Source: Larix kaempferi
Taxonomy: Eukaryota; Streptophyta; Pinopsida; Pinales; Pinaceae
Length of the DNA: 64,000 nucleotides
Direction: 5' to 3'
NCBI GenBank assembly: GCA_027924585.1
Contig: BSBM01002119.1
Span: 124,001-188,000, forward strand
A program made the position numbers and the translations under genes. Below, one piece after another: positions 1-11,707 of the stretch. The first letter of the stretch is position 1. Each line of letters begins with the position of its first letter. Under the pieces are notes generated by a model. That model was not told the origin of the DNA. It ran no database searches and saw only the letters and a list, made by a program, of their open reading frames with translations.

Positions 1-1770
1 GGTTTTGAGGTTGGTGTTGCTATGCGTATACATGCCCTTGGGTAGTAGGTGGGTTTTGAGGTCTTGAAGGCTCTGGAGTAGGTTGCGGTGGGTAGTAAGC
101 AGGAGGGTTATGAGTTGGACCTGGTGCTTGTTGCGGTTGTTGGTAACCTTAAGCTACTGGAAGTGTTGGAGCGGAAGGTGTTGCTTGTTGAGGATAATAA
201 GCTGATTGGGCTTGTGGCTAAACTAGAGTCTGATGGGCTAGCTGGTTATAATATGGAGATGGTGCATAAGCTGATGGTGCTTGCCCATAACATTGTGGTG
301 GACATGAGGGTCCATGAGTGTGGTGTGTGTGCATTACTGGAGCATACGAAGTTGTAGCTCCAGAATGAGATGTATCCCTAGAAGTGTCTGGGGCATTGTT
401 TGTACTCATCATGGTAAAAGGTTTGTTTTGCACCATAACCTGGCTGATAATACCATCGACAGCATGGGATGCCCCCGATGCATCATTCCGGGATGGATCG
501 CCACGTAGGGCATCAGGTAAAACGGTGTATAAATATCCAGACTAGGCATATATGAGGTTGAATTACTGAGCTGTTAAGATGGCTTCTTCTTTCGACCGGG
601 GTCGTTCAGAAGATACATCTTTGGCTATGAGGGGGAGGAGTGATTTGAGGAACCAATCCGAAAAGATACGGTCTTCAAGCTTTATCTTGAATAGGCTACT
701 GTGCTTATGCCACTCATGGATATGATCGGTAATGTGTGCAGCGGTGTTCTGTCTACAAGACAAAAGTATTTCCACTCCTGCATCGTAGCGTACAGGTAGT
801 TGAAAGAACTGAAGGAATGTTGAGGCAAGGGATGTGAAAGTGGGGTGTGTCCCATGTGGCTACTCAATGTACCACTTAGCTGTAGAGCCAATGAAAGTTC
901 TTTGTAAAAGTCTGAGTCGAATAGAATCATCTACTATGGAGTTTGAGGAACACCATAGGTGAAACGACATGATATTGTTTTGGGGGTCTTCCCTAGCTTT
1001 TCCTTCAAATTTTGGGATATCTGAGGGAAGCTTTATGGGCATGGTGGGCCAAGTAGGGTCATGTCAAATGGGGTCATTTGTTAGCCTCCCCAAATCTGGT
1101 AGGTTAAGGCTAGCCATGTATGGCAGACTAGCAAAGGGGTGTGATGTTGTCATTGGGGCATAAGTGCTGGTGGTGGCGTTATGTATTAGGCTACTGCCTT
1201 CTAGGGGAATGTGTGTGAAAGGGATATGTCCTCCAATCAAAGGGGTATGGGTGGGAACTATGTTCCCAAGTGTAGCTTGAGTAATAGATGGGTTTGGATT
1301 TGGTATAATAGACCCAGGATTTGGTATGCTGGAAGTGGTTCCAGTCAAAGGTATACCTATAGCAGGTGTACGTCCTATGTTGGGCATCCCTAGAGTAGAT
1401 GTAGTTCCCATATTAGGCATGCCTAGAGTCGAAGCAGTTCCCAGGTTAGGCATACCAACATTGGTTGTGGGAGTGGTGGCCAATGTGGTAGCTGGGATGG
1501 TGGAAGACATTCAACCAACAGTCCCTGTGTTGAAAGGGTTGGAAGAAAAATGAGCCATAGGGCTAGTGGGTGCGGTGTATGTGGGACTTTCAGATTCTGC
1601 CTCAGAATCTGATGTGAAATGAGGCGCGTCAGAATCAGATGACGGGGCTCTATTTCTATGATGTGTGGAGTCAAGGGAACCATACTGCGGGGGATCTCCC
1701 CGAAAGCACTGAGAACGTCTCAGGGAATCAATGGTGACAGTTTTATCAAAAGACTACGAGGTGGTGGTGA
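1..1770 (-). pseudogene. gag of element A (broken, partial)
   Basis: Structural gag protein of element A, read leftward. The N-terminal part is low-complexity and rich in Pro, Thr, Gly and Met, with a repeated GMPN(L/M/I)G motif (about 1330-1480). A conserved segment with LNLPDLGRL and DIPKFEGK follows (860-1130), then a capsid-like region with WYIE and CRQ-HITDHIHEW motifs (600-900), and finally a Gln/Pro/Tyr-rich tail (1-440). Element B has the same order at about 8470-10560. In-frame stops and frame changes break it, for example near 1510 and 1060, so no full protein could be made. The start is uncertain: the frame is open into the leader near 1770 without a clear ATG. The zinc knuckle expected further on lies outside the window. 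Confidence 0.75.
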
Positions 1771-3452
1771 GTGAAAAGATCTAAAGCCCTAATGCAACCG
1801 TGCGTGCAAGAGGGGAGCGTAAAAAATAAATGGCACTCAAGCCAAAAAAAATCTCAAAACACTTACTATAATAGCTGTGCTATAGTAAGTGGAGCAATCA
1901 AAAAATTTGGTTAGAAAACCAACATGCAAACGGCTCCTAAAAATAGAAAAAGGTGTACTCACTAACCAATGGTGGGTAATGGATCATGCAAACACCTAAC
2001 TAGAAGTGGTATTATGACTCAACAAAAACATATCCTCTGCAAGGTGATGAAATCCAAGTCAGACAATATGAGTAGTGGAATCAAAGGCTAGATATCCCCT
2101 ACTAAGAGGGACATCGGGTAGACAATCCTAAAATTTTGGCCACTAAGATACCCCGTTCATGACACGTTCGGTTGGGTGAATCTGCAGTTTGGTTCTATCA
2201 CCGTTGTACTCCCATAAGGGTGGTACAACGAGAACTGCGAAAGGTATCCTTCAGTTACTAAATGGATAGAAGTATTCCACTCAGGCTTCCGGAACCAGTT
2301 TGGCTACTTCAACCCTCCTAAGGGAGAGGCCTTCCCGATAAATTGGTGTTAAACCGTGTCAACAAATAATAAGGGATTTTGGTACCCTAAATGTCAAATC
2401 AATATGTCTCAACATGAAAAATGAGTGAGGGGTGTTATTTGGATACTTATCCCCTCAATCCTACCTAGCTACAAAATTCTTTTTGTGTTCCCCAAGTGGG
2501 GTTAGAATATTGGTTGAGTTAAGGTAATTTTTAAGGCTCACTTGAAATTACTGTGATAGATTGTGTGTTGGTGTAGGTGTATACCAAAACAATGTGCCTC
2601 GCATGGGCGATTTGATCACAAACCAAAATAATGAATTCAATTTGCGAAAAAATGAAAGATGTTTCAAATGTAAATTCTTTAATAACCTTTTCAAAAAATA
2701 TGGATCCTTTAAAAAGTAAAGCACATAAAAGATGTAAAAATAAATGGATTTTTATAGTATTTCTTGGGCAAAAAATTAACCCTTTAGAAATATGGTTCTA
2801 ACTTTGCAATGTATAGACTTAGAATCTCATAAATACTTAAAAAATATTTCTTTCAATTATCTAAAAATTTTCAAAAAGATAAATGAAGTATTTAACAAAT
2901 ATCAATTTAATAATGCTACAATAATAACATAGTGGGCTGTAAAAATTGCAGAAATTGATGCTGGAAAAATAAGCTAATTGAGCGAATTTTTTTTGAAAAA
3001 ATTGGTCGAAACGAAACTAAAAATATTGCGTCTATCAGGTCAAAACCCGTGATGAACCGCACGACGATGTAGGCGAAAGTCACGATGTGAATTGTGGCGC
3101 TATGGTCAAAAGTCGCGATGAACCACACGGGAAAATGCAAAACAGTCATGATGTGCCGTGCAGGAAAAGTTCTCCCAGCCGCGATGAGCTGCATGGGAAA
3201 AATTTGAAAAGTCACGATGGACCATGCGGAAAAAAGGCGCACAGTCGAGATGGACCGCACGACTGTGGGTGTCGAAAGTCGCAATGTGCAGATGAAAAAA
3301 TGACCCCAAAAATGGAAATTTTGGGTTGTTTCGGGCTACAGAAAGGGCTAATGGCTAGGGCAACTATCAAGAAGCTGACTAGTATGGCAGATCTACAGTT
3401 TTAAATGGAAAAAAACAACTAAAATGAATATCCAAAGCAAAAATTTAAAGTT
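1771..3452 (-). other. Leader of element A
   Basis: No gene. This is the untranslated leader between primer-binding site and gag. It is AT-rich from about 2580 to 2990. The stretch from about 1790 to 2520 matches the element B leader around 7690-8470 in inverted orientation; shared landmarks include a line of text-like similarity around the GGTACC and CCCTCA(C/A)TC motifs. The tandem repeat inside it is listed separately. Confidence 0.65.
3058..3292 (-). repeat. 33-bp tandem repeat in the leader of A
   Basis: About seven diverged copies of a 33-bp unit, each beginning near CGATG(T/A) and ending AAAGTC(G/A). Because 33 is a multiple of three, short ORFs run through it on both strands, with repeated peptides such as FIATFDHS; I treat these as by-products. 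The element B leader has the counterpart at 7170-7372. Confidence 0.75.
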
Positions 3453-3473
3453 TGAAACCCATCGGAGTCGCCA
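3453..3473 (-). other. Primer-binding site of A (tRNA-Arg-like)
   Basis: Five bases inside the LTR end, minus strand reads TGGCGACTCCGATGGGTTTC. This pairs well with the 3' end of plant tRNA-Arg(ACG), allowing a few mismatches. A tRNA-Arg primer is the one reported for Ogre-type Tat elements. The tRNA comparison is from memory. Confidence 0.6.
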
Positions 3474-3478
3474 AAAAC

Positions 3479-4208
3479 TATTGCTTGGTTTTTCAACCAA
3501 GCATGTGCAAGGATGCACCTATTAACTTGTAATAACAATTTCAATATAAAACAAAAACAACTATGAATAAACTAATATAATCTAATCTAACATAAACATG
3601 TGTAAAAGAAATAAAGAACTGAGTTTAAGAACATAAGCAATAACATCTATGGAAAAAACAATAACTTGAAAAATATTTGATTTTGTATTATCTCAAATGG
3701 TGAGGATGATGGGTGTTCACCAACTCCAAGTTTGAGAAGCTCCAATATCCAATAATCTCTTCTTCTCCAAAGCTTCAATGGGGATCTTCAAACTCGAAAT
3801 GGGAGGCAATGGATCTCAAGGGAATTTGGTAGCATAAGGATAGGATGAAAATGTGGATGTAAAGTGAGGAGCCCCTATCACCTTTTTATAGTTTTTGGTG
3901 ATGGGGAATACCATTATGGTTTTAAGGAAACCAATGGTATTAACCAACATGGTTTAGGTCTCTTTTTCCCTCTTTTTCCTTTTTTGAATATTTTTTATAT
4001 TTTTATTCCCTTTTAATATTTTTGGGAATTTTGGACCCTTTTTTAGGGTTTTTTTGAGGAAAAATGCATATTTTGAGGGGAAAAAAGGTGTATTGTGGTC
4101 CTTTTGGTGACCTTTTGAAGGCTTTAGAGGCTGAAATGGTGGAAAAAGTGGACAAATGGGTAATGTGAATAAGGGAATGAGCTCGTGAGCACTTTTTGGG
4201 TGTTAACA
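3479..4208 (-). repeat. 5' LTR of element A
   Basis: 730-bp LTR starting TGTTAACACCC (at 4208, minus strand) and ending AAGCAATA, decayed from the usual CA. It aligns along its length with the LTRs at 6228-6936 and 36690-37426: same start, same Phe/Lys-like A/T-rich centre, and the same terminal AACC-AAGCAA hairpin-like end. The end is followed by the primer-binding site, which makes it a 5' LTR. Confidence 0.85.
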
Positions 4209-4528
4209 ACAATCCATAGGTGCGCTGGTTGCGCAGGCATCTTCGCTTGCAAAAGTAAGGACTGGGACGCAGTCTATCGATGCATAGTCCTCAACCCACA
4301 TCGCAAGTCTTATAGTGTGATGCACAGTAGTCCTATCTAAACAACTCATCACATCACCATGGAAACCTGATTCCATAGTGCCCCCATAGCTACACCTCGG
4401 GTGAGACCTCAGCCTGTTCACAGGTTGTTGCTGAAAGGGCTGGTGAGAAGGGATTTTGTTGGTTCCTTGAAATCGCGAGGAACCTGTGTCTACATTGGAA
4501 GCCTCTAGATAAGTATATTGAGCCAACA
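4209..4528 (+). repeat. 3' end of an LTR, family of D (element G)
   Basis: The last 320 bp of an LTR in plus orientation, ending TTGAGCCAACA. It matches the terminal part of the D 5' LTR (45707-46080, minus strand): shared blocks include TTGGTTCCTTGAA, GTCTACATTGGAA and TGAGACCTCA. Its left part is cut off by the insertion of element A. No tRNA-Glu-like primer site follows, so it is more likely a 3' LTR than a 5' LTR. It abuts the end of the minus-strand ORF at 4529, so G appears to have landed in that ORF with its body to the left. Confidence 0.65.
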
Positions 4529-6222
4529 CTTTCTCTTAGCATTGCTAGCACTTTTTGCATTTCCTTTACTTCATTGAATTTTTGCATTTTCGGTCTTGCT
4601 GACAAAGTCTTCATTTCCGCATTTGGAACCTTGATTTCCTGTTGCCTTCACTGTAAATCCCCCCTGACCTGCATAAGGGATGGATCTTCGTTCAACCCAA
4701 CCACCACCATATTTTCTTCTTCGAGAAAATTCTGACACTTCAAAATCTCGGCCGAAATACTGGCTAAAGTGGCTAGGACAACTTCTGTTGGAGCTACGTG
4801 CTCATCCGACGGGGTACCTTGATGTCGACCTTCTAGATCCACAATATTCCTTTTATAAGAGATCTCCATCTCCATCATTTCGGTCATAAGGGACTCCATA
4901 TCTTCTGCGCATTCTAGGATCTTTGCACATACTGCTGATACTGTCTCTTTTAGCTTGAGGTCTCTTTCTCTAGCCTCGGCTGACTCCATAGTATTCTACG
5001 TGGATTCCTACTTTAGCTCTTCGAAGCATTCTTGAACTTGGGTACTTTGTTCATATGAGGCAATGCCTCCTTCATGAATCTCCTCTATGATCTTGATATG
5101 CAAATCGTTCAAATATTCAAGTGGCAATGACCTAATGTTGAGGTCGAAATGCGTTGCGTCCTTTGCTACTTCACACACCTTATCATTTGGGAAGATGAAG
5201 TGTGCTAGATATATATGCGCTACCCTAGGGTATGGCACTACCCTAGGGTATGCGCTCATTTAATGAGGTTTCCTCTTCTGCGTGCTTGTCCCTCCTAAAT
5301 TCCCCTTTGAATCTGATCCATGAATGTCCACGACCATCGTTTTCATAGATTCGACCGCTTGAAGCAGGGTTAGATGCATCCTTTCTTGTTTTCTGTCTTT
5401 CTCTACGCAGGTCTCTTCCCACATTTCCTGAACCTTTGTTGCAATGGATTCACAATCATCCTCATGCAACATCGGTGTCAATTTGGGCTTAACAGCCTTT
5501 CGCTTCTTATGCTTGCCCTTTGTCAATGAGGGGCTCGCACTTGCTTTTCTCTTTCCCCCCTCCTTGCCTTCCAGTTTGTCTTGTGCAGTTTCTTTTCCCT
5601 CAACAATTGGTGTTGGTGTAATTTGTTCCTTGTCTTCACTTTTGTCTTCATCCTGGTCTTCATCTGTCTCCTCATTTGTCTTATCATCATTCTCTTCATT
5701 TTTCTCGTCATCATTCTTATGTTCATAGTCGGATTCAACGTCAATTAGGTGGCCCTCTTTCTAGTCTAGTTCCCAGTCCTCGATCATTTGTTCAATATTT
5801 TCATCATCTAAATGATAAAATCCTGGATACCATAGCTCTTTATCCGAGCCATCCCTTAGATGAATGAATGATCTATGCTTGTCTTCCATGAATCTCTTTA
5901 TCCCCTTGTAGGTATCTGTCAATGGCTTTGAGATGTGCAGAGTGCATCGAATTACATTACACAATTTCTCATAGTAAATGTAAAATACTTCATTGATTTG
6001 GTGCTACCTTGAAGACTTAGGGTTTGCCCACAAATTGGCGAAGTGTGTCCCGCGGCATTGCCCTTCGAAAATTGGAAGACCTTGGTAACCGGCCAGCTCT
6101 TTCCAACCGACAAAGGCAATCAGTACCAATAACCAACTATAGTGGAATGGCGTTCCCTTTTCCTAAGTTTCTTTGACGTCTTCCAAAAATGCATTCAGTA
6201 GGTACTACGCCTAGTTGTAAGA
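4529..6222 (-). pseudogene. Post-pol ORF of element D, distal part
   Basis: Decayed coding sequence continuing, on the minus strand, from 37432-38293 across the element B insertion. Removing B and one copy of its target duplication rejoins the frame. Order: a segment with LPIFEGQCRGTHFANLW (near 6020-6080), a segment with KRFMEDKHRSF and LWYPGFYHLDDENIEQ (5770-5900), an Asp/Glu/Lys-rich charged stretch (5523-5744), a basic KGKHKKRKAVKPKL patch like a nuclear-localisation signal (5480-5520), then helical, coiled-coil-like segments (4560-5000). Several in-frame stops are present, as at 5257 and 5005. I do not recognise the family. Position after pol is where Athila-type elements keep env-like ORFs, but I see no signal peptide or membrane segment. 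It is cut at 4528 by an LTR end. Confidence 0.55.
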
Positions 6223-6227
6223 GGTGT

Positions 6228-6936
6228 TGTTAACACCCAAAAAGTGCTCACTAGCTCATTTCCCTATTCCCATGACCCATTTGTCAACTTTTTCCACCAT
6301 TTGAGCCCCTAAAACCTTCAAAAGGTCACCAAAAAGACCAAAATCCATCTTTTTCCCTTCAAAATATGTAATTTTCCTCAAAAAATACAAAAAACCCTAA
6401 AAAAGGGTCCAAAATTCCCAAAAATCAATTAAAAGGGAATAAAATATATTGAAAAAAGGAAAAAGAAACCTAAACCATTTTTATCAATACCATTGGTTTC
6501 CTTAAACCACAATGGTATTCTCTATCACCAAAAAACTATAAAGAGGTGATAGGTGCTCCTCACTATTCATCCACATTCATCCTATCCTTATGCTGTCAAA
6601 TTATTTCTTAAGAGCCCTTGCCTCTTTTTTGAGTTTGAAGATCCCCATTAGCATCTTGGAGGAGAAGAGATCATTGGATATTTGGAGCACCTCATCATTG
6701 TAGTTTCTCAAGATCAACCATCCTCACCCTTTGAGGTAATAGAAAATATTCAAGTTTTTATTTATTTCTCTCATGAATCAATTTTGTTTACTGTTTTTAA
6801 CATAGAAAAATTTAGTTGCACATGTTAGATCAAGATTTACTTTTTACATCTATTTACTTTCATTGTTTAATCTAAATTGCTACTACAAGTTAGTAGGTGC
6901 TCATAAGCACATGCTTGGGTGAAAACCCAAGCAACA
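6228..6936 (+). repeat. 5' LTR of element B
   Basis: 709 bp, TGTTAACACCC to AAGCAACA. It pairs with 36690-37426 and resembles the LTR of A. It contains stacked A-rich and T-rich stretches and an inverted CTTGGGTGAAAACCCAAG hairpin just inside the 3' end. The primer-binding site follows. Confidence 0.9.
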
Positions 6937-6941
6937 GTTTT

Positions 6942-6960
6942 TGGCGACCCCACTTCGTTT
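6942..6960 (+). other. Primer-binding site of B (decayed)
   Basis: TGGCGACC begins five bases after the LTR, as in element A. The first seven bases fit the tRNA-Arg(ACG) 3' end; the rest has diverged. Confidence 0.5.
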
Positions 6961-7169
6961 CAAATCTTTGAATCTTTGATTTAGATCTATATTTCTTCAT
7001 TTTTTAGTTGTTATTTACTTTTATTGTTGTAGATCTGGCCTACTACTAAGACCATTGCTTTCTTCCCTAGCCATTGGCCTTTTCTGCAGCCCAAACAACC
7101 CAAAATTTTGATTTTTGGGTTCGTTTTCGGTGACTTTTTTCGTCCGTAAAATCGTTGGTTTTAGCACAC

Positions 7170-7372
7170 ACAGCTGCAATTCACATCGCGGGTTTCTGCC
7201 TGTCATCCGCGATCCACATCGCGGGTTTCTTCCTATTTTCTACGATCCACATCGTGCACTTCATCCCTCAAGCCGCAATTCACATCGTTCCTTTCGCCCC
7301 CCGAGCCGCGATTCACATCGTGTCTTTTTCCCAGATCGCGACTTTCGCCTTAGATAGCCGCAATTTCGCCTG
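7170..7372 (+). repeat. 33-bp tandem repeat in the leader of B
   Basis: Five to six copies of a 33-bp unit built around (A/T)CACATCG followed by a pyrimidine-rich stretch and a GCGAT-like end. The in-phase period gives repeated peptides such as AIHIAGF. Inverted relatives occur in the leader of A, and a related 34-bp array lies near this element's 3' end (33950-34192). Confidence 0.8.
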
Positions 7373-8465
7373 TACTGTCTAATTCATTTTTTTTGAGGTT
7401 TGCTCATTTCGGCCCATATTTTCCAGCCATCTTCCCTGCAATTTTTGGATAGCCTACTGTTTTATTTTTTGAAGCATTAGAGATTCACTCATTTTTTATG
7501 TTATTTGCTTTACCTTAACATTTTAAAAAATTTCACATATTGTTTGAAAAGTTGTTAAAACATTTACATTTAAATTGTTTTCATATTTGCAAGTTGAAAT
7601 CATTATTCTAATTTGTGAATTTTCGCCTAAGAAAGGTATCTTTATTTTAGTACATAACCACGCCATCACACAATCTATCACAACAAATCAAAGTGAGCCT
7701 TAAAATCTATTTAATTCAACCAACATTCTAATCCCACTTGGGGAACATCAAAAGAATATTGTAGCAAGGTAAGATTGAGGGGATAGGTATCCAAATAACA
7801 CCCCTCACTCACTTTCATTTTGAGACATAATGGTTGACATTTAGGGTACCAAAATCCCCTAGTACTTATTGGCACGGTTATACACCAACTTGTCGGAAAG
7901 GCCTCTCCCTTATGAGGGTCGAAGTAGTAAGACTAGTTATGGAGGCCTGAGTGGACTACTGCACTTCATTCAGTCACCGAAGGATACCTACTCGTTGTTC
8001 TCGGTGTACTACCCGTATGGGAGTATAGCGGCAATGGAACAGGAGCTGCAGATTCACCTTACTGGACGTGTCATGAACGGGGTATCTTAGTGGCCTATCT
8101 TCTACGATTGTCTACCCAATGTCCCTCCCGGTAGGGGGATATCTAGCCTTTGGTTCAACAATTCATATTGTCTGACTTGGATTTCATCACCTTGTAGAGG
8201 ATACGTCTTGTTGAATCATAATACTATTTTAGTTAGGTGGTTGCATGCTCTATTACCTCCCCTTGGTTAGTGAGTCAACCATTTTCATATTTAGGAGCTG
8301 TTTGCTTGTTGGTATTTTGACCACATTTTTTTATTACTCCACTTGCTATAGCACAACTGTTATAGTAAGTGTTTTGAGCTTGGTTGTTGGCCTGAGTGCC
8401 ATTTATTTTTGCTCTCCCCTCCTGCACACACGGTTGCATTAGGGTTTTCAAGCTTTCTACTCACC
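7373..8465 (+). other. Leader of element B
   Basis: Untranslated leader with no convincing gene. AT-rich to about 7700, then a part shared with element A in inverted orientation (a GGTACC-containing stretch near 7845 and the CACGGTTGCATTAGGG stretch near 8430). The short ORF at 7869-8090 has no recognisable motif. Confidence 0.65.
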
Positions 8466-10990
8466 ACCACCCATTAGATTTACTAGACGACTATCACCAT
8501 TGAGTCCCTGAGTCGTTCTCGGTGCTTCCGGGGTGAACCCCAGCAATAAGGTTCACTTGACACCACTCGTCATAGACGAAGAGCATTGTCACTTGAATCC
8601 ACACGTCATCGGCATAGAGCCCTGTCATCCGATTCTGACACACCTCATTTCACATCTGGCTTTGAGGCAAAATTCAAAAATCCTATATACACCGCACCCA
8701 ATAGCCCCATGGATGGTACAACTTTTGACCCTTTTTTCACAGGGACTATTGGTGGAACATCAACCACCCCCGCCACCACAATGGCCACCACGGTAGGCAC
8801 AACTACAAGAACTCCCTTGGGTATTCCCAACATGGGACCCACACCTACCCTAGGTATGCCCAACATGGGACCCACACCTAGCCTAGGCATGCCCATAATG
8901 GGACCTATACCTACCATCCCTACCACTACCTAGATCCCAATAGCTACTGTCCCCAATCCAAACCCATCTGCAACTCATGTTACACTTGGGGGCGCAGGAC
9001 CCTCTCACACATCTTTGGGTGGAGGGAATATCCCTTTTACAGCTAATATTCCTTTCAGAGGCAGTGGCCCGATCAATAATGCTACCACTAGCACTTATGT
9101 CCCAGCAACCATGTCACACCCCTCTGCTAGTATGCCATTTATGGCTAGTCTTAACCTACCAGACCTAGAAATATTAACAAATGAACCTATTAGACATGAT
9201 CCTATGTGGCCTCCCATGCCCACAAAACTCTCGTCAGACATCCCAAAGTTTGAACGGAAGGTTGGTGAAGACCCACAAAACCATATTATGTCCTTTCATC
9301 TATGGTGTTCCTCTAACTCCATAGTTGATGACTCTATTCGCCTCTGACTGTTATAAAGAACTTTTACTAGCTCGACAGCCAAATGGTATATCGAGCAGCC
9401 CCATGGGACACACCCTACATTTACATCGCTCACCTCAAATTTCCTACAGTTCTTTCAACTACCCATCCGCTATGATGCAGGAGTGGAAATCCTACTGTCT
9501 TGTAGATAGAAAATGGCTACCCATATCACAGATCACATCCATGAGTAGCCTAAGTGCCGTAGCATATGCAAGATCAAGTTTGATGATTGTATTTTCCTGG
9601 TATGGTTCCTGAACTCTCTCCTCCCTCTCATAGCCAAGGATGTAGCTTCTAAACGACCCTAGTCAGAAGAAGAAGCCATTTTAAAATCCCAGCAGTTTGA
9701 CTTAATCTATTGCTAGTCTGGCTATTTATACACCATATTACCTAATGCTCTGCACGGTGATTGATCCTAGAACGACGCACCGGGGGAATCCCATGCCGCC
9801 AACGGCATCATTGGCCAAGTTATGTCTCAAAACAAACCCTTCACCATGATGAGTACCAACAATGCCCAAGACCTTTCTACAGCTACATCTCATTCTGGAG
9901 CTACAACTTCGTATGCTCCAACAACACACACCCACCACACTCATGGACCCTCATGTCCACCACAGTGTTATGGGAACGCACCCTCAGCTTATGGACCACC
10001 TACATACTATAACCAGTAGGGTAATCATACCCTGGTTCACCCACAATCCCAATCAGCTTATTAACCTTAACAGGAAGCACCTTCTGCCCCAACACTTGAA
10101 ATACCTCAAGGTCACCAACAACCACAACAAGCACTAGGTCCACCTCTGAACCCTCCTTCTTACTATCCACCATAGCCTGCTCTAGCACTTACATGACCTC
10201 AAAACCCCCTACTTCCCAAGGGAAAGTATACGCACAACAAAACCAACCCCAAAACCAGAACAACCATCGTAATCAAGGAGGTCAACAGAACTGCGAAAGA
10301 GGATGCAACCACATAAATAATCAACCTCAAAACCAAGGCGGCCAGCCACCTAATCCTCCAAATAATAATAACATTGCTCCCACCAACCAAAACCCTGATC
10401 ATCCACCGAAACAGAGAAAAAATCCTAACTTAAGAACAAACCATCCATGTTCCTTTTGTTCGGTATATGGCCACTACACACATAATTGCCCCCATTTGGA
10501 GAAAGCATGTCAACTTTGGGCCGATGACACCCAACGACAAGGGCACACTGCATAGCCAGCGCCACCTCCTCAACCATAACCCATGATATTGTAGAATCCT
10601 CTACCCAACTAAGGAGTAGTAAACACTCATATAATGGATCCCCCACAATAGCAAATCACCTATGCTGCAATCGATTACCAGCATACAGAGTCGAGCACTC
10701 ACCATATACTTATGATGTCATCAAATGATATCAACCTCCAAACTCACTGAAACAAATACGGCTCAGCCCCTGAAACCACGCCTACGAATCCATCCACAAG
10801 CACCCTTCCAACTGATCAGCCATTACGCATACCTAATATGCCAATGGAAGGGGGTCCAAAAGCCCCTCGCTTCCACCTAAGATGGATCAAAAACAATCCT
10901 AACACTTGTGCAGTCTCAAACTATAATATTGTAGAAGACTTAGCCTAGTCCCCCACTGCTATGTTCGCTCTAGAAGTCCTAGAAAACTAT
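8466..10990 (+). pseudogene. gag of element B (broken)
   Basis: Structural protein that would form the particle and bind RNA. The N-terminus is Pro/Thr/Gly-rich with tandem LGMPNMGPTP-type repeats (8810-8910). Next comes a conserved LNLPDLEIL and DIPKFERK segment (9150-9260), a capsid-like region (9260-9660), a His/Pro/Gln/Tyr-rich linker (9820-10190) and a CX2CX4HX4C zinc knuckle, CSFCSVYGHYTHNC, at about 10447-10490. In-frame stops occur, for example, around 8932, 9343, 9660 and 10018, where the gag of A often reads through. There is no obvious initiator ATG; the frame is open from about 8470. From 10560 to 10990 the frame continues as a decayed linker into protease. Confidence 0.75.
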
Positions 10991-11680
10991 CCTGCATAGA
11001 GGAAATTATTGTTATCCGCCATTAGTGCCATAGACCTTAGCGACTCACGTATGATGGCATTCGAATTAGACCAAGCCAAACCACGTTTTCCTTCGTCAAT
11101 AGCTTTTCAGGTGTCTGTATCCATTCGAAACCTTGTCGTTCATCGATGCATCATCGATGAAGGCACCTCCACCTACGTAACGTCGACTTTTGTCTAGCAG
11201 AAATTCGGATCCCCCATAGTGCAACCATCCACTACCGCATTACGAGCTTACGATGGTTGTTCAGCTCAACCGCAGGTCCTGTTAGTTAATGTACCCATGC
11301 AATTAGGGGGGACAATGGTTCTCATAGACATAGAGGTCATCAATGCCTAGCTTGATTACAACCTCCTATTAGGACAAAGTTACATGTATAAAATGAAAGC
11401 TGTCACTTCTTCCATCTTCCACCTCATGATGTTTCCCCACGAAAGACGTGTAGTCAAAATTGATCAGATAACATACTACAATCCTAATGCCCCTGCCGCA
11501 CCTAAAAAAATTCTACCTATGATTGAACAATCGGTTGAGAGTGCACCCACATCGTTCATATCCTCAGTCAGACTTGGGATATATTCATATACTCCCATGA
11601 CCTCCACGTTCCAATCCATCCCACCCCCTTTGAGGATAACTAAAATATATGATTTGTGTGCCCTTTGGAACAACACATAG
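10991..11680 (+). pseudogene. Protease region of element B (broken)
   Basis: Retroviral-type aspartic protease, normally cutting the polyprotein. The active-site motif is near 11150: VVHRCIIDEGTSTYV, where DSG or DTG is usual, so the motif reads DEG. The downstream flap-to-dimer part includes YNLLLGQSYMYKMKAV (about 11360-11400), typical of the LLG-R/Q-W/Y motif. A TAG interrupts it near 11195 and another near 11348. Read-through alignment to the frame of the next ORF is good. The DEG change alone would probably inactivate it. Confidence 0.65.
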
Positions 11681-11707
11681 CCACCATTACAGCCACAACC
11701 ACCCACA

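Larger units (their letters stand above)
1..4208 (-). mobile_element. Element A: 5' part of a Tat-type Ty3/gypsy retrotransposon
   Basis: Minus-strand LTR retrotransposon entering from the left edge. Read on the minus strand it has an LTR (4208 to 3479), a primer-binding site, a long repeat-bearing leader and a proline/threonine-rich gag that continues past base 1. LTR, leader and gag are all recognisably related to element B at 6228-37426, which identifies it as the same family. It interrupts a differently oriented LTR fragment at 4209-4528, so it is younger than that LTR. The 3' half, pol and 3' LTR lie outside the window, so the target-site duplication cannot be checked. Assignment to the Tat/Ogre clade rests on element B's domains and on the tRNA-Arg-like primer site. 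Confidence 0.85.

Noticed and set aside
2916-3404. ORFs of 105-122 codons on both strands as genes
   Set aside because: They exist because the 33-bp repeat unit is a multiple of three; no domain and no conservation between A and B beyond the repeat.
5523-5744. Lys/Met/Arg-rich peptide as a separate basic protein
   Set aside because: Low-complexity GA-rich DNA; the frame with Asp/Glu/Lys repeats fits the longer post-pol ORF better.
7021-7382. Short ORFs in the leader of B as peptide genes
   Set aside because: Same repeat effect, and the leader lies between primer site and gag.
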